Source: Massariosphaeria phaeospora
Lineage: Eukaryota; Ascomycota; Dothideomycetes; Pleosporales
Assembly: GCA_011032825.1 (NCBI GenBank)
Contig: JAADJZ010000006.1
Coordinates: 868,001-932,000, forward strand
Direction: 5' to 3'
DNA length: 64,000 nucleotides
Positions 31,777-42,927 of this stretch are shown here, piece by piece. Numbering within the stretch: the first letter of the stretch is position 1; the number at the start of each line of letters is the position of its first letter. Made by a program: the position numbers and the translations under genes. The notes under the pieces are model-generated. The model had not been told where the DNA came from. It ran no database searches and saw nothing but the letters and a program-made list of their open reading frames with translations.

Positions 31777-32469
31777 ATGTCCCGCAACGTCGAACGCGTG
31801 ATACTAGCACTTCGGGGAGCAGCTGGTACCCTGAGCGTCGCCCAGATCAACTACCTCGCATCTCCTACTCAAACCACTACGGTGTTTAGACCCCATCAGC
31901 AAGACGCAGTTCGTGACATCACGCTCGTCGATTCCAATGACTGGGCTGCAGATGACGACAACAACAACAACAAGATCAACGTCCGGTCCCTCAAACGCGC
32001 TGCCAAAGGAGCCCGCAAGCGTGCGCGAACGACCTATCGGCTGGGCTACACGCTACCCGTTGCTGTTGCTGTTGACGAGATCAGCATGCGCAGTCCCACC
32101 GCGGACAAAGCAACCCCTCCCATCGCCGCAATGCCTCGTCCAAACGCTAAAGGTAGGCAAGTGGGCATTTTTGCCCGCTCCGCTCCGCTTCCGTTACATG
32201 GCTGTCTCGCCATTCGCTAACAAAATCTGCCCGTGTGAAGAAAGACTACGCACCCAGTTCAGCTTCAGTTCAGCTCAGTTCAGCTCAGCCCCTACGGAGC
32301 TGCGTCTATTTATCTATATGCGCTTGTGCAACCTACTCTCGTCCTGCCGACCATTGAGCCCGCGGCCATGACGCCTATGTCACATAGCGAGAACCTGGTG
32401 TTTGCTCGCTTGCCGCTGTTTGTGCTTCTGGGTTCTTTGGCGCTGGGGTGGGTTGGTTTGGATGTGTGA
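31777..32469 (+). CDS. Small hypothetical protein with possible C-terminal membrane anchor
   Basis: Proposed two-exon gene: 31777-32152 and 32258-32469, 195 residues. The ATG has a strong context (ACCATGTCC). The intron (105 bp) has a GTAGGC donor, CGCTAAC branch and CACCCAG acceptor and joins in phase. Without it the frame stops at 32218-32220. Exon 1 contains an Asp/Asn run and a basic segment (RSLKRAAKGARKRARTTYR). Exon 2 ends with a hydrophobic stretch LPLFVLLGSLALGWVGLDV that could be a tail anchor. No family recognised. The second exon is the less certain part. Confidence 0.45.
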
Positions 32470-32907
32470 TGATGGGGGGTTTTTTGTATCGGGAGTGGGG
32501 CCGGTGAGGTTCCGATCCTGTTTGAACAAGTCTCGTGTGTGATGGATCGTCGTGGTACGTGGTAGATACCATCTGACATGGATACTTCCTAATCCATAAT
32601 CTACAACTAACCACTCTTGGCTTGATTGCTTACTTTGGTGCTCTTTCCTTATCTTCTCTTTCCTTTCTCTTCTCGCTCTTGCTTTTCTCTCTTTGTTTAT
32701 TTACCTCTGGATCAGAATAGACTCAAAGCACACGCAACACACTCAAGGCCGAATTCAAAACGGTGCTGAATTACATCTACGGAATCGAACCACTGCATGT
32801 ATCCAAGCAGCCTCGTCATCAACGCCGACATCAAAAACGCCGACCCTAGGTATACCGACCAAGCAGTCCTCCACCCAACCATCCTCCCAACACACCGATC
32901 GCACAGC
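32470..32907. other. Intergenic, CT-rich tract
   Basis: Sequence between convergent genes. A pyrimidine-rich tract (about 32638-32705) stands out on the plus strand. No gene seen. Confidence 0.45.
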
Positions 32908-34317
32908 TCAAGCATACGACATCGCATCACACGTAAACGCCGCCCGCACCTCGCCCTTGGTATACTCGCTAATAATATCCTGCACACTGGCATAGCTGCC
33001 ACACGCCAGCACGACAATGCCAATCACAAAGACTATCGCGTTCAGCACCGACAGCGAGATGTTCTTCCAGCCCTCATTCCACTTGCCGACCTTGACGAGC
33101 TGGAACCAGAACAGCGCGGGGAAGTAGAAGGTGAAGCCACTGATGAACAGCGACGAGATGAGGCCGAGCAGCGCGTTGAAGAAGGGGATGGCTTCGGCGA
33201 TGATCCACCCGACGACGGTGATGGCTGCAATCAGCGAAATCCACACGGCCCAGCCCTGTCGCCCGTTGATGTACCGGATCGGCGACGTGGGGAAGGCGCG
33301 GTCCATGATGTACCGGCCGACGACGGTGCTGTTGATGCTGCCCGAGATGAAGATGACCGGCAGCGCGACGCCGAACGCGATGCGTGAGACGGTGGATCCC
33401 GCTGATAACAGCGCTGGGCTCTTGACGTCGGCGCCGACAAATGCGTAGATCAGCGCGCCCGTCACCGTGTAGATGACTATCTCGATCAGACCCAGCGCCC
33501 AAATGCTCTTCACGTAGTCACGCGGCGTGTGCATCTCTGACATGAAACTGAACTGACACACGGCGAACGAGTACGCGAAGATGATGTTCGTTGTCGAGAG
33601 GAACGCCTGGTAGAAAGTCGTCTCTGGCGGCGGCCACGCGCTCCAGTTCACGGCCGCCAGTCCGCCCGGCGCATCGCGGGCCTGGATCCCCGTCGCGATG
33701 ATGGTGATGCCAATGGCGATGATGATGCTGCAAAAGTCAATGTACCCGAGCCACGCGAATTCGGCGAAGGTCGGGGGTAGCGCGAGCAGCAGCAAAATAA
33801 TGGCCGAGACAATGCCCCACACAAGCGCGCACGTGTCGTACTCTTTAATGATGTTGATGAAGGCGATGGTGCCGGTGAGGGCGTGGCTGCCGACAAGCAG
33901 CACCAGAAAAAGCGCGAACATGGCGCCCGTGAGCTCGTAGCCGAAGCGGCCCCAGATCAGACGCACGGCGTCCGAGTAGTGGTTGACGTGCGGGTGGCGC
34001 AACTTGACCTGGCCGACGACGTACGAGGTGTAGATGGCGATGAACCCGAGGCCGATGGTCATGATGACGCCCGCGACCATGCCGAGCGTGGCAAAGGCGG
34101 ACGGCATGCTGAGCGAGCCGAGGGCGATGGCTTCAACGATCAGGCATACGGTGAGGCGCTTCCAGCCCAGTTGTTTGAAGCGCTCTGAGCCGGTCTGCAC
34201 GGTCGGGGAATTGGTGGCTGTGAGTTGCAGTTCGGGGTCGGAACCGGAGTGGTCCGACCTCTTTTCACTGTAGGCGGGGGCCCGGGCTTCCTTGAGGGCG
34301 GCGGGCGAGGCTTCCAT
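32908..34317 (-). CDS. Amino-acid transporter, AAAP/Aa_trans family (Mtr-like)
   Basis: Probable proton-coupled amino-acid permease of 469 residues. After a hydrophilic N-terminus of about 60 residues there are roughly eleven hydrophobic helices. The first contains LIVEAIALGSLSMPSAFATLG, the usual first-helix motif of this family. Later conserved-looking pieces are YSDAVRLIWGRFGYEL, IIFAYSFAVCQFSFMSEM and IYAFVGADVKSPAL. The start at 34317 (MEASPAAL) is preferred to an upstream in-frame Met at 34461, because the extension has no family character and would lie in the leader. Fungal members such as Neurospora Mtr carry neutral aliphatic and aromatic amino acids at the plasma membrane. Substrate here is inferred only from family. 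Confidence 0.93.
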   Translation of the reverse strand: MEASPAALKEARAPAYSEKRSDHSGSDPELQLTATNSPTVQTGSERFKQLGWKRLTVCLIVEAIALGSLSMPSAFATLGMVAGVIMTIGLGFIAIYTSYVVGQVKLRHPHVNHYSDAVRLIWGRFGYELTGAMFALFLVLLVGSHALTGTIAFINIIKEYDTCALVWGIVSAIILLLLALPPTFAEFAWLGYIDFCSIIIAIGITIIATGIQARDAPGGLAAVNWSAWPPPETTFYQAFLSTTNIIFAYSFAVCQFSFMSEMHTPRDYVKSIWALGLIEIVIYTVTGALIYAFVGADVKSPALLSAGSTVSRIAFGVALPVIFISGSINSTVVGRYIMDRAFPTSPIRYINGRQGWAVWISLIAAITVVGWIIAEAIPFFNALLGLISSLFISGFTFYFPALFWFQLVKVGKWNEGWKNISLSVLNAIVFVIGIVVLACGSYASVQDIISEYTKGEVRAAFTCDAMSYA

Positions 34318-35502
34318 GATGGGCGTCCTGGTGTGGGCTGGTGTCTTTTGTAATATGAAAAATGGGTGCGAATATTGCGGTGCTGGCTGCGCAGCGATAG
34401 TAATAGCAAGAGATGGCGACGCAATGGTGGCAGGGGAGCGACTCTCTTGCAAGACGAACAAGACGGACTGAGGGAGGATGAGAGGGCGGAGGGACAGACG
34501 TCGATTCCAGCGAGCGGCTCTGTGGCGGGGAAGCGCGACTTTGTATGCGATGCGGTACCAGGGAAGGCGTGCCTCAGTCAGGTACCGCTCCAGGCCTCTA
34601 ACCCCCTCCAGCGCGTGACTTGATCATGACGAGAAACCCCTCTCCTCTGCGCCCAAACTGCTGTCAGTAATCGCCGCAACTGCGCTCAGACGGCGCTCGC
34701 TATCGCGCCTATCGTGCGTTGTTACCCATTTCCGTCCTGTACGTACGCCGGGCTGCGGTGTTCGTTGTGCCAGGCGCGAATCCGGGCCTCCCCCAGCAAG
34801 TTTCGACTCAAGGATTGGGCGGCGCCAGAGCGAAGATAACAGCGCAGACTTGCGGCGGTTCTCGGGCGCATCGGCGTTGGCTGGAGGGCGGTGGGGATCT
34901 ACTGGGTCGTCGGTCCACTTGATTTGCTTGCTGACGCTGGGGCAGAGTTTTGACTTGCTGCTCGGACGGCGAGAAGACGTGGTCTGAGCGGGGTGGAGCG
35001 TCGGGAGCCCTGGGTGATGATGATCATCATGACATGGCCATTGCCTCGCCATGACTGGACCCTGGTTGCGTGCGCTCCTGCCAAAATTCAAGACGGCGTT
35101 GTGGGGTGACGTCAGGCCGGTATTCGACGGAGAAACGGCAGGAAAGAAGGCGTCTGAACGTCTTGTTGAGGCAAATTCTGCTGCGGCAAATAAAAAACCT
35201 TTTCACTAAGGTACGTAATAAGTCAGAGGGTAGTCCGTTCAAGCATTGAGGCTTGCGGCTTCCGAGGCTTGCCGGCGCGCCATTGGCGTCGTTCTTGGTG
35301 CAATTGCCCGAACTGGTTCCGAGCGCGCTAGCCATCATCGTTTCCCGTCCGGTTCCTGCGTGCGCTGTTTTCGGGTAGCGGACAGGGGCACGCGTTGTGT
35401 TGGTGATGACCTCCTCGCATACATACATCTCATGTGCCATGGGGCTGCGGAGCTTGCGGGGAACTGGGGTCGCCATGGACGGACAACCGTGTGGACATGG
35501 AC

Positions 35503-35526
35503 GGGCTGGGCTGGGCTGGGCTGGGG
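35503..35526. repeat. GGGCT pentanucleotide microsatellite
   Basis: Four to five uninterrupted copies of GGGCT on the plus strand, in intergenic sequence. Confidence 0.85.
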
Positions 35527-35874
35527 TTGGAGTGTCGTGAGATCTGTTGGAAGCTTTCGCCTGGGGCTGCGGTTAAAGCCGGCTGGCCATCGGATTCGAG
35601 CTTGGCTTGGCCTTATTTCCGGCATGGCCTCGAACGTCACAGCCACACTGCCTGGTTTCATTCCCGTATCTTTAACGAAGAAACAAGCTCGCAACTGTAT
35701 TCCATACTTCTGCATTTTCCCACGGATACTTAGAGTCTAACGGCAAACGAGGCGTCGCAATGAGCTTGCGAGAAATCGCTCTTTTTGAGAGTGTAGCTAC
35801 AAGGTGTTAGTAAACGTATTAGGAGTCTCCATCCATTGCAACGACCGTGCATTAATTCGTGTCTCATGTAAGAT

Positions 35875-35900
35875 AGCTTTAGGCAATGCTCTTGACAGTT
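35875..35900 (-). repeat. 26-bp dispersed motif, copy 1
   Basis: On the minus strand reads AACTGTCAAGAGCATTGCC followed by TAAAGC. It is closely related to copies at 54297-54322 and 63193-63218. Confidence 0.75.
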
Positions 35901-36020
35901 TAAAAAATTCTAGCAATAGTTAGATAGGCTACTTTTATCTTTATAAAGCCTTACTGTATCTAGTGTACTAGGGAATGTACTATAAAAACTCATGAAGGTG
36001 TAGGAGTTTAGTTCAGGATG

Positions 36021-36119
36021 TCTTATAGGAGTCATCTTGACGAACCATGGTTCTGATAGTGCGGCCCCACAAAACGAAGAGGCTCTCCGCAGCAAGTTTG
36101 AGCTTTGCGAAAACTTTCT
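36021..36119 (+). repeat. Dispersed repeat, copy 2 (partner at 16080-16212)
   Basis: Shares TCTTATAGGAGTCATCTTGA, CCACAAAACGAAG and AGGCTCTCCGCAGCAAGT with the copy near 16.1 kb, but is uninterrupted. Differences are mainly transitions. Confidence 0.85.
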
Positions 36120-36700
36120 CTGTAGTTAAGGGTGCGCGTATTAGCGCACACGAATTAATGCACGGCGGTGGCGGATACAGAAGCATAGCTCAATCAGTCC
36201 TCGACAAGATATGGATGCCGATATACCAGTCGGCCTTGGCGGCGATGAATAATCGCGGTCATGTGACCCACCGACCTCGTCACCCGTTGTAGACAGCGCA
36301 GTCGACTATATGACTTCAGATAGCTAACCAAGAGATAGCTAATCACAATCTGTACACTGAGGCCGTTATCCGTGACTATCATCACTGCATCGCAGTTGGC
36401 CCAACATCATCGACGTGGCTTTCCCAGTCCCACGGTTGCAAGCGAAGATCAATCGTCTTTGCGGGCTCCTGCGATAAGCCTTATTAGATTCCAGTATGAG
36501 ATGAGTGGTTGGTTTCGATTCGCTTGGTTTCGTCAGCCGTGCCTTTGCTACCACTCTTTGTCACATAAAACCTCTCTCTCGCGCTTTATTTTTCTCTCAC
36601 TTGATCTCTACCCAGACTCAAATACTTCTCCAGCGCCTCCGATTTCCCTGATCATCACGTTAATCAAAGCCTTCCGCGAAACCTCTCCGCTTACCACGCC

Positions 36701-38012
36701 ATGACCGACGACGTGGTCCCCAGATGGCGGTACATGCCGTCGCGCTCAGCCCTCGAGACAATGATCCTGGACATCGACAGCGCCGTCGAGTGCTCACCCA
36801 ACCCGATCGTCACCTCTCCCTCCTTCATGGCACGGTTAACCTTCCCAGGCCTCGCCGCTAGACACTACAGGTTGCGCTTGTCAGCAGTCTGCTACCCCGC
36901 CAACCAAACAAATCTGAACAACAAGTATGAAATCGAGTACGAGGCGCAGTGGATGCTGCTCGCAGAGTTCTTCGAGCGCCATGGTATGGGCTACGATGCG
37001 GAACGGGAGCGTAGAGAGCAGGTGCTCCGGTGGGAGCAAAACGGTCAGGTCTTTCCGCTGCTGGAGCTCCCCGCTGAGATCAGAGAGCTGATCTACGTGT
37101 ACGCCCTCGGGCCTGTCATCGTGCCCCAGATGAATAAAATGAACGCCGACGTAGAAGTACAGGATGCCGTTGACTCCACACTAGGATCGATGCCCACAAG
37201 CGATGTCTGGAGACCGGTGCTGGGAAACGGACACCACCACGCCAAAGGCTACGGCGCCCCGCGGAGAGCCCTACACTTTCGCAAGCCCGACGACCCGGAT
37301 ATCCCGCCACCCAACACAAATCTGCTCTTGGTCAGCCGCCAGGTGTCGTGGGAAGCCCTACGTGTAGGCTGGGCATGCCCCGACCAAGCGCTTCTGCGAC
37401 CTGGCCCACCTCGGCGACTTCACGCGCACCATCAGCGACAACCTGCCCTACCACAACGTTCTCCGGTCCATCCAATTTGAATTGAACATGCGCGACTACA
37501 CCTGGCTGTTTATAGAGCACGAGCTGCTTCGCGGAGTGCCTCCACAGCGCCCTGGGGGACTAACTCATACATCAGAACAGCCTCATTGCACACCGCTTCT
37601 CGACCTGTTCCCGTCTTCCGCCGAAATCGAAGCCATCGACTTCCGCATCATGAGCCCCATAAACCCCGACAACAGATACTTGTGGGACATACTCCCGAGT
37701 TGTGCATGCTGGAAAGCTTTTACAGATAACCTGCTCAGTATCGCGGCGCCGCAGATCGGGTTCATGTCGCGGAGCCTCGGGGTTAAGCGTGTGACGCTAT
37801 CAGGCTGTGTCAAGGACAGCGTGAAGAAGAAGTGGGAGGCGATATTGGAGGGCGAGCGGGTGGACGTATCGCGGTACGAGAGGAAGAGCGATACGGCCCT
37901 TCGGATTCATGTCGCGTGTGATTGCAAGAGGAAGTGCCGGTCGTGGGACAGTCGGCTGAGGGCGATAAGGAAAGGGAGGCTGGAGGGGGCGTATTTCGAG
38001 TGTGAGGATTGA
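36701..38012 (+). CDS. 2EXR/F-box-like fungal protein, single-base frameshift
   Basis: Protein of about 435 residues split over two frames: 36701 to about 37380, then about 37383-38012. The first part has LLELPAEIRELIYVYAL, the F-box-like/2EXR signature of large fungal families, and NLLLVSRQVSWEAL, the usual second block. After the frame change comes TKRFCDLAHLGDFTRTI, then VTLSGCVKDSVKKKWEAI near the end. The neighbouring gene (38722-40174) is a paralogue. Aligned to it, no residues are missing at the break, so a single extra base in the CCCC run at 37378-37381 explains it better than an intron. A 46-bp intron at 37343-37388 would also restore the frame, but has weak signals and deletes conserved residues. 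It may be a young pseudogene or a sequence error. Function unknown. Confidence 0.65.
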
Positions 38013-38721
38013 GCAGTTAGCCATGGCCACACCTCCTAGCTACCTGTGCGAATGTTAATTCTGTATAACTCGAACTCGATGGATGTCTGTGCTGTCACCT
38101 GGTTCCACTACTGATCAAACCTGGTGAACGTATGTATACGTACGGAATAGCGACAATACGTGAAGGGTCCAACGACCCGAGTTACAGTTGACGGACGGGC
38201 TGTGTGCTGCGATCTTCTCAATACTGTGTATAGTCTCTTTTGTTGTATAGTATTGTATAGTTTGTGTTTTTGAGGGCGCGGTTTCGGTCGAGGCGGCGGT
38301 AGAGGAGGTAGAGGCGTTGGCGGCTTTTGGCCTCGCGAGAACGACAGTTATACCGAAACAAACAATCCATCGTCTGCTAGGCTTCGGTATCCATCGACCC
38401 AGATGCAGCGCACAAACATCAACAGCATACCACTTCCCCTTCAAGTGCGCGAGAACGCTGCTAGCAGGATTGTTGTCGTGTTGGCGGTGACACGTTCGTC
38501 GTAAATTGGAAATGCGGGAAAGGATACTGTCGTACAATAACGGTGCGGCTCAGTAACACTGGGGTCTTTCACTGGCCTCGGCGTTAGTACACTGACCAAG
38601 ACTATTTTAGGCGAACCTACTTAGCTCAAACCTTGGAACACCACCGACACTCCACCACCTGACAATAGACTCAACCTCACGCAAGTTTAGCGCAGCTGCT
38701 CGACTGGCCCCGCCAGACTCG
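38013..38721. other. Intergenic between tandem paralogues
   Basis: About 0.7 kb with no gene seen. It includes the promoter of the second 2EXR-like gene. Confidence 0.45.
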
Positions 38722-40174
38722 ATGGCATCTACACCCAATTCGAGGGGCGGGGTCAGTATATCTGCTCGAGTAGTAGTTTTTCCACATGTGCTAACAAGTC
38801 TAGGATCGGCTCCTGGAAGCTATCAAAAGCCTTATACTCGAGAAGCAAATGGCCAACTTCACCTTCTTCGCCAAGACAAACGGGATCACCATAGTCCAGG
38901 TGTACGGCGTCCGCCGCGTAGGTGAAGCTGCGGAAAAATCGCCGATCCCAAATGAAGAAGTCCCCAACTTTTACACCGTGTACAAACACGGGAAGAAATC
39001 GAGTACGGTCCAAATGCGATCTGCCGATGGAGACTCGGACCTGCAATTGCAGATCCTAGTGCGAAAAAATAGGTGGATCAACGTGGAAGACTGGTTGAGC
39101 CGACGCTTTGGCCGAAAGATGAGTAGTCGCGCCACAATGCAAGAGTGGTGGGCAATGAATGGGAAAATCTTCCGATTCATGGACCTGCCGCCGGAACTAC
39201 GGTGCCGCGTTTACGAGACAATGATCGGCGAGTACGTCTGGCCGGGAATAGACATCATCACCTCGGACATTTCCAGTCTCGGATGTCGTGTCGAATTCAG
39301 CGAGAAGCTGCTATACTTTTGGGATCCGACGCGGAACAGGCCGCTGTTTCAACAACATTCGCCTGCTACTCTACGTCTCGCGAGTCGAGCCATACAGGAA
39401 GAATGGACTAAGACAGCATGGGAATCCAGCACAAAGCATTTCTTAAGCAGCTCTTGGATTGAAAATCTGATACCAAAGATGCGATCTATTCCATACAATA
39501 CTCTTCGCCGCATATCGCTGGGATTTGATAATTCGGATTATCTGGAGGCTTTAGGATTAAAGGCAAACTCTCAGGACGGGTTCGCGTTGAAACCTCACCA
39601 CAGATGGATGTCAGATAACGGATGCCTCGAGCTCTTGTCGAACATCCGCACTCTTTACCATCTGCAACTTCATTTCAGGATTTTCCCACCTGGCCACCCT
39701 GATATCTACCTTTACCCTTGGGGAGACCCATGGGGAGTCAGAGATGAAACTGGATACTCGGAGGCATCTTGTCAGAAGGCCTTTTTGGATTGGTTCTTCA
39801 CGCTTGCGCTCGAACACCTAAGGAAAATACCACGAGTCACTTTCTCTGGCCATGTCAAGAATAGCACGCGCAGGAAGTGGGAAGCGATCTTTGAGGATGA
39901 GCGGAGGGGTACTCGGCACGCTATGACAGATGTAATCAAGGCAATCAAGGCCACGCCTGTGCAAGCATTGTAAGTGGAGGTGCAGGGTCGCGGGTCCGAA
40001 GGGATAAGTACTAACGATATTGGTAGACCACCGCCTTGCTATTGCTCGAATCCTTGCGACTGGTGGAAAATCAACGGGCCATATCCAGAAGACTATCGTG
40101 AGCCTCCGATATGTCTAACGCCAGGATATAGCTGCGACATCAGGGCGCATGATCGGTTCGTTTGCGAGGACTGA
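38722..40174 (+). CDS. 2EXR/F-box-like fungal protein, paralogue of the upstream gene
   Basis: Three exons in phase: 38722-38751, 38804-39969 and 40027-40174 (introns 52 and 57 bp, CTAAC branch points), 447 residues. The tiny first exon encodes MASTPNSRGG. The signature FMDLPPELRCRVYETMI starts near residue 145. Further blocks are ATLRLASRAIQEEW and RVTFSGHVKNSTRRKWEAIF, the latter matching the end of the upstream paralogue. The third exon adds a cysteine-rich tail (PCYCSNPCDWW...CLTPGYSCD...FVCED). The paralogue instead ends CDCKRKC...ECED, a shorter Cys-containing tail. Proteins of this type are abundant and poorly understood in Pezizomycotina. An adaptor role in protein turnover is possible but not shown. 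Confidence 0.78.
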
Positions 40175-41425
40175 GTAATATGCGTTTTCCTTGAGCGTGG
40201 CTTACGTCTTTCGGAAACAACGCTGTGGTGAGTCATCGGCGACATCTACCACCATGTTTCTGCTCAGGATCTAGCTAGGGTAAGCAATCCACGATCGTTT
40301 TTTAAATTCAGTGTTTACCTTGAACGGCTTTATTGCATACAGTCTAGCCATTAGCGTACGACAAAGCGTACGGTATTACAATGTAACTACCTTCGTAGCT
40401 CATCCGTAATGGATAATGTTAGTATCAGTAGAATTGACTTGCCCTCCCATTGTGAGGCCTTTCTCGATTTCTACCTCACATGTCAGAGCCTAGCGAAAGC
40501 GATACGATGATGACAGTTCGACGACGGTGCGACCCGTAGGTTTCCCAGAGCAATGACACATCAGCGCCAACGCTCCGTAGCATTGGGACCCAGAGTCAGA
40601 TAGATCGAGAGTACCTGGATTGATGTACTTTCACTTAATAGTTGGAAGCCAGGTTGGGTTCGACATTGGTGTTGGGGTGTGAGCGATGATGTGGACGGAT
40701 GACGGTGGGGAGGAGTGTTGCAGTGACTCAGTGATGACTAACGCGAATGGCGCTAGCTGGAAGCCCAGTCTCCCGCTCACCCCGCCGTGCCCGCTCACAG
40801 TCAATTCCTTGACGACTCATCAACGACTCAGCGTGTTTCCATCTCCATGACACTACGAAATGACTGTTTTCGGGAGTGAGTCAAGCCCTTGATCAAGTCG
40901 CAGTCATGCAAGGCTTCATGCACCCTCATTCAACGATACGACATCGAAAGATGACAACCAAAATTGACGTGTTCGAACTTTTGAGTGGCAAAGCTCGACA
41001 TTCTGGAGTCGGACCTGGTTCGCGGCATACTATAGCGAGTCCTATGCGCCAGACAACGGATTGACGGAAGCCTATTGAACGTCTTTCCCGGAGATGCGGC
41101 GTTTCGAGTCCTTCGTCCACGGGTTCGTCTTACGCGAGTCATTTGCAACTTATTCGATGCATCAAACATACCCCTGGAACACGTTGTACTGACGCATTAT
41201 AATGATATCGGAATCTGAGTCCTGGAATAGGACTCATAGCATGGTTTATGAGGCTTCCGTCACCGTTTCTCCTTTCCATATAGACCTTCTCGACAATCAG
41301 AAACCATCGATCGAACATATCCACAATTCTTCTAGCTCGGAACTCATAATAGGGTCGCATACAAATCTACATTACCTTGCATCAAAACCTACGCGTCCGC
41401 AGCTCCGCCGACCACTGTAAACACC
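40175..41425. other. Intergenic, 1.25 kb, no gene seen
   Basis: Upstream region of the secreted-protein gene. Short open frames on both strands are stop-rich and featureless. Confidence 0.45.
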
Positions 41426-42079
41426 ATGCAGCTCCACAGGCTCACGATCATACTCGGACTAGCCGCTGCAACTATAGCTACCCCAACCAAATCCTCATCG
41501 ACGTTAGGGGTAGTCAACACAGAGACCAAGCTCACTCCCCATACCGCGTTTCAAGCCACGGCTGGCGTGCTCGGCTGTAAAGTCAACGTCAACCGCGTTT
41601 CGTACTTCCCGATTGTGCCAACATGCATGACCATATGCATGAAAATCACCGCCAAAGCCCGCTCGATTCTCGTTCTGAATATCGGTACTTCGGGTGGAGC
41701 CTGGGAACTCAGCTGGGATGCATGGAACTATCTCAATACCGGGAAGAACGCGACGGAGAATCCTACAAAGAATGACGGGATACCTTTCCAGTGGCAATTT
41801 GTGGAGACCACCGAGTGTGCGCACTTGATTTACACGGAGGATGGGAAGATTCCGGTTCGGGCTGTTGATCTTGCGTACTACAGGCAGTGCCCAAACGGTA
41901 CAGCCCAACTCTACAATATACAATCAACTCAATGTACTTTCGGAGTGGATGAGCGTTGTAAAGAGCCTCAATCGGGTATTGACCTAGCCATATGCCCGTC
42001 GCAGCTGGGTATCAACACCCCTCTTGACCTCGAGGCTAAGGACATGGCTATGCCCAACACCATCATACCGGAGGAATAG
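41426..42079 (+). CDS. Small secreted cysteine-containing protein (candidate effector)
   Basis: A 217-residue single-exon protein with a clear signal peptide (MQLHRLTIILGLAAATIA, cleavage probably before TPTK). The mature part has eight cysteines, an even number compatible with four disulphides: one in GCKVN, two in PTCMTICMK, then in TECAH, RQCPN, TQCTF, ERCKE and AICPS. The block SGGAWELSWDAWNYLNTG with preceding CMTICMKITAKARSILVL resembles a recurring family of uncharacterised secreted fungal proteins. Possible N-glycosylation sites are NATE and NGTA. Its location between gene-poor intervals fits an accessory secreted protein. No enzymatic motif is visible. Confidence 0.8.
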   Translation: MQLHRLTIILGLAAATIATPTKSSSTLGVVNTETKLTPHTAFQATAGVLGCKVNVNRVSYFPIVPTCMTICMKITAKARSILVLNIGTSGGAWELSWDAWNYLNTGKNATENPTKNDGIPFQWQFVETTECAHLIYTEDGKIPVRAVDLAYYRQCPNGTAQLYNIQSTQCTFGVDERCKEPQSGIDLAICPSQLGINTPLDLEAKDMAMPNTIIPEE

Positions 42080-42927
42080 ATAGGATACTACACCGATCAC
42101 GGGGGAGCGTCTCAAAGCAGCTATTAGTTGTAGGGTGGTGTACAGTTCACTTTCGCTCATTGCGTTGATCTTCTGTTTGCGCTACATTTAGTGCGTCCTT
42201 TTCGCTTTCTTTCATAGTCTCAATCATGTACAATGCTTTGCTACTCACCTTCACAAGTTTCGTGTTATCGATCGTTACTACTCTCTGCAAAACTCGGACT
42301 CATCGCTACGGGTCAAGTCACAAGAGTGTATAACCCGATGGCCCATGCCACAGGACGGCTTCACCTTTATGTCCCGATCCTTACTACACAGGCAGACGAT
42401 GCAGCGTTTCTTGCCCATGTCATCCTCATTCTCCGGTGCAGAACGAGGCGCCAGTGCTAATCATGCGATAGTGGTGCACGAAGAAATTTTTGAGAATGGC
42501 GCCGTATTAATTTCGGTCTGATGTGTTTGTTCTACGAAAAGCAACTCACTTCACGACCTTGACGTTGACCAGTTGCTTGTGGAGTTTCGAGCAAATGCTT
42601 AGTAAGCTTTGATTAAGCCCGGGAATCGCGTCGCGGTTTCTGGCCCCCACTTTCGTCTTCCATCGCAGATTTATCCGCCCCATCGTATCGCGCCGCCCTC
42701 TCGCTGTTGTGCGCCCATTCAGCTGCTTTCTGCTCAAATGAAGTCCTGTCATGCAACCAGCCTAGGCCGTCGTTCGAGCAGAATCAGTCGCATGTCATGC
42801 AAGACCCCGCTCTGTGGCCTGGGGGCCGAATGAGTCTGCGGCTGAGACTCGCTGGTAGTTCACAGACCTTTTCCCCACTGTCATCGAAGCTTCTTTGGGG
42901 TTTCTGCTTCCATTTTGAGCTGCGATC
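42080..42927. other. Intergenic, promoter of the CorA-like gene
   Basis: No gene seen. An open frame (42707-43129) runs into the CorA-like first exon in another frame and is a shadow. Confidence 0.45.

Larger units (their letters stand above)
34318..36700. other. Long intergenic region (2.4 kb) with repeats
   Basis: Contains the promoter of the transporter gene on the left, a GGGCT pentanucleotide run (35503-35526), the 26-bp dispersed motif near 35875-35900 and a roughly 100-bp dispersed repeat (36021-36119). The 35780-36000 part is AT-rich. Open frames at 35246-35740 show no protein features. Confidence 0.5.

Noticed and set aside
32797..33387. Long plus-strand frame opposite the amino-acid transporter
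   Set aside because: Shadow of a GC-rich membrane-protein gene; Asp/Arg-rich composition with no domain.
35246..35740. 164-codon frame in the long intergenic region
   Set aside because: Runs over a GGGCT microsatellite, lacks any motif, and an overlapping frame exists on the other strand.
37343..37388. Short intron explaining the frame change in the first 2EXR-like gene
   Set aside because: Donor and acceptor are weak and it would delete residues that align without gap to the tandem paralogue. A one-base change in a C run is simpler, although the intron is not fully excluded.
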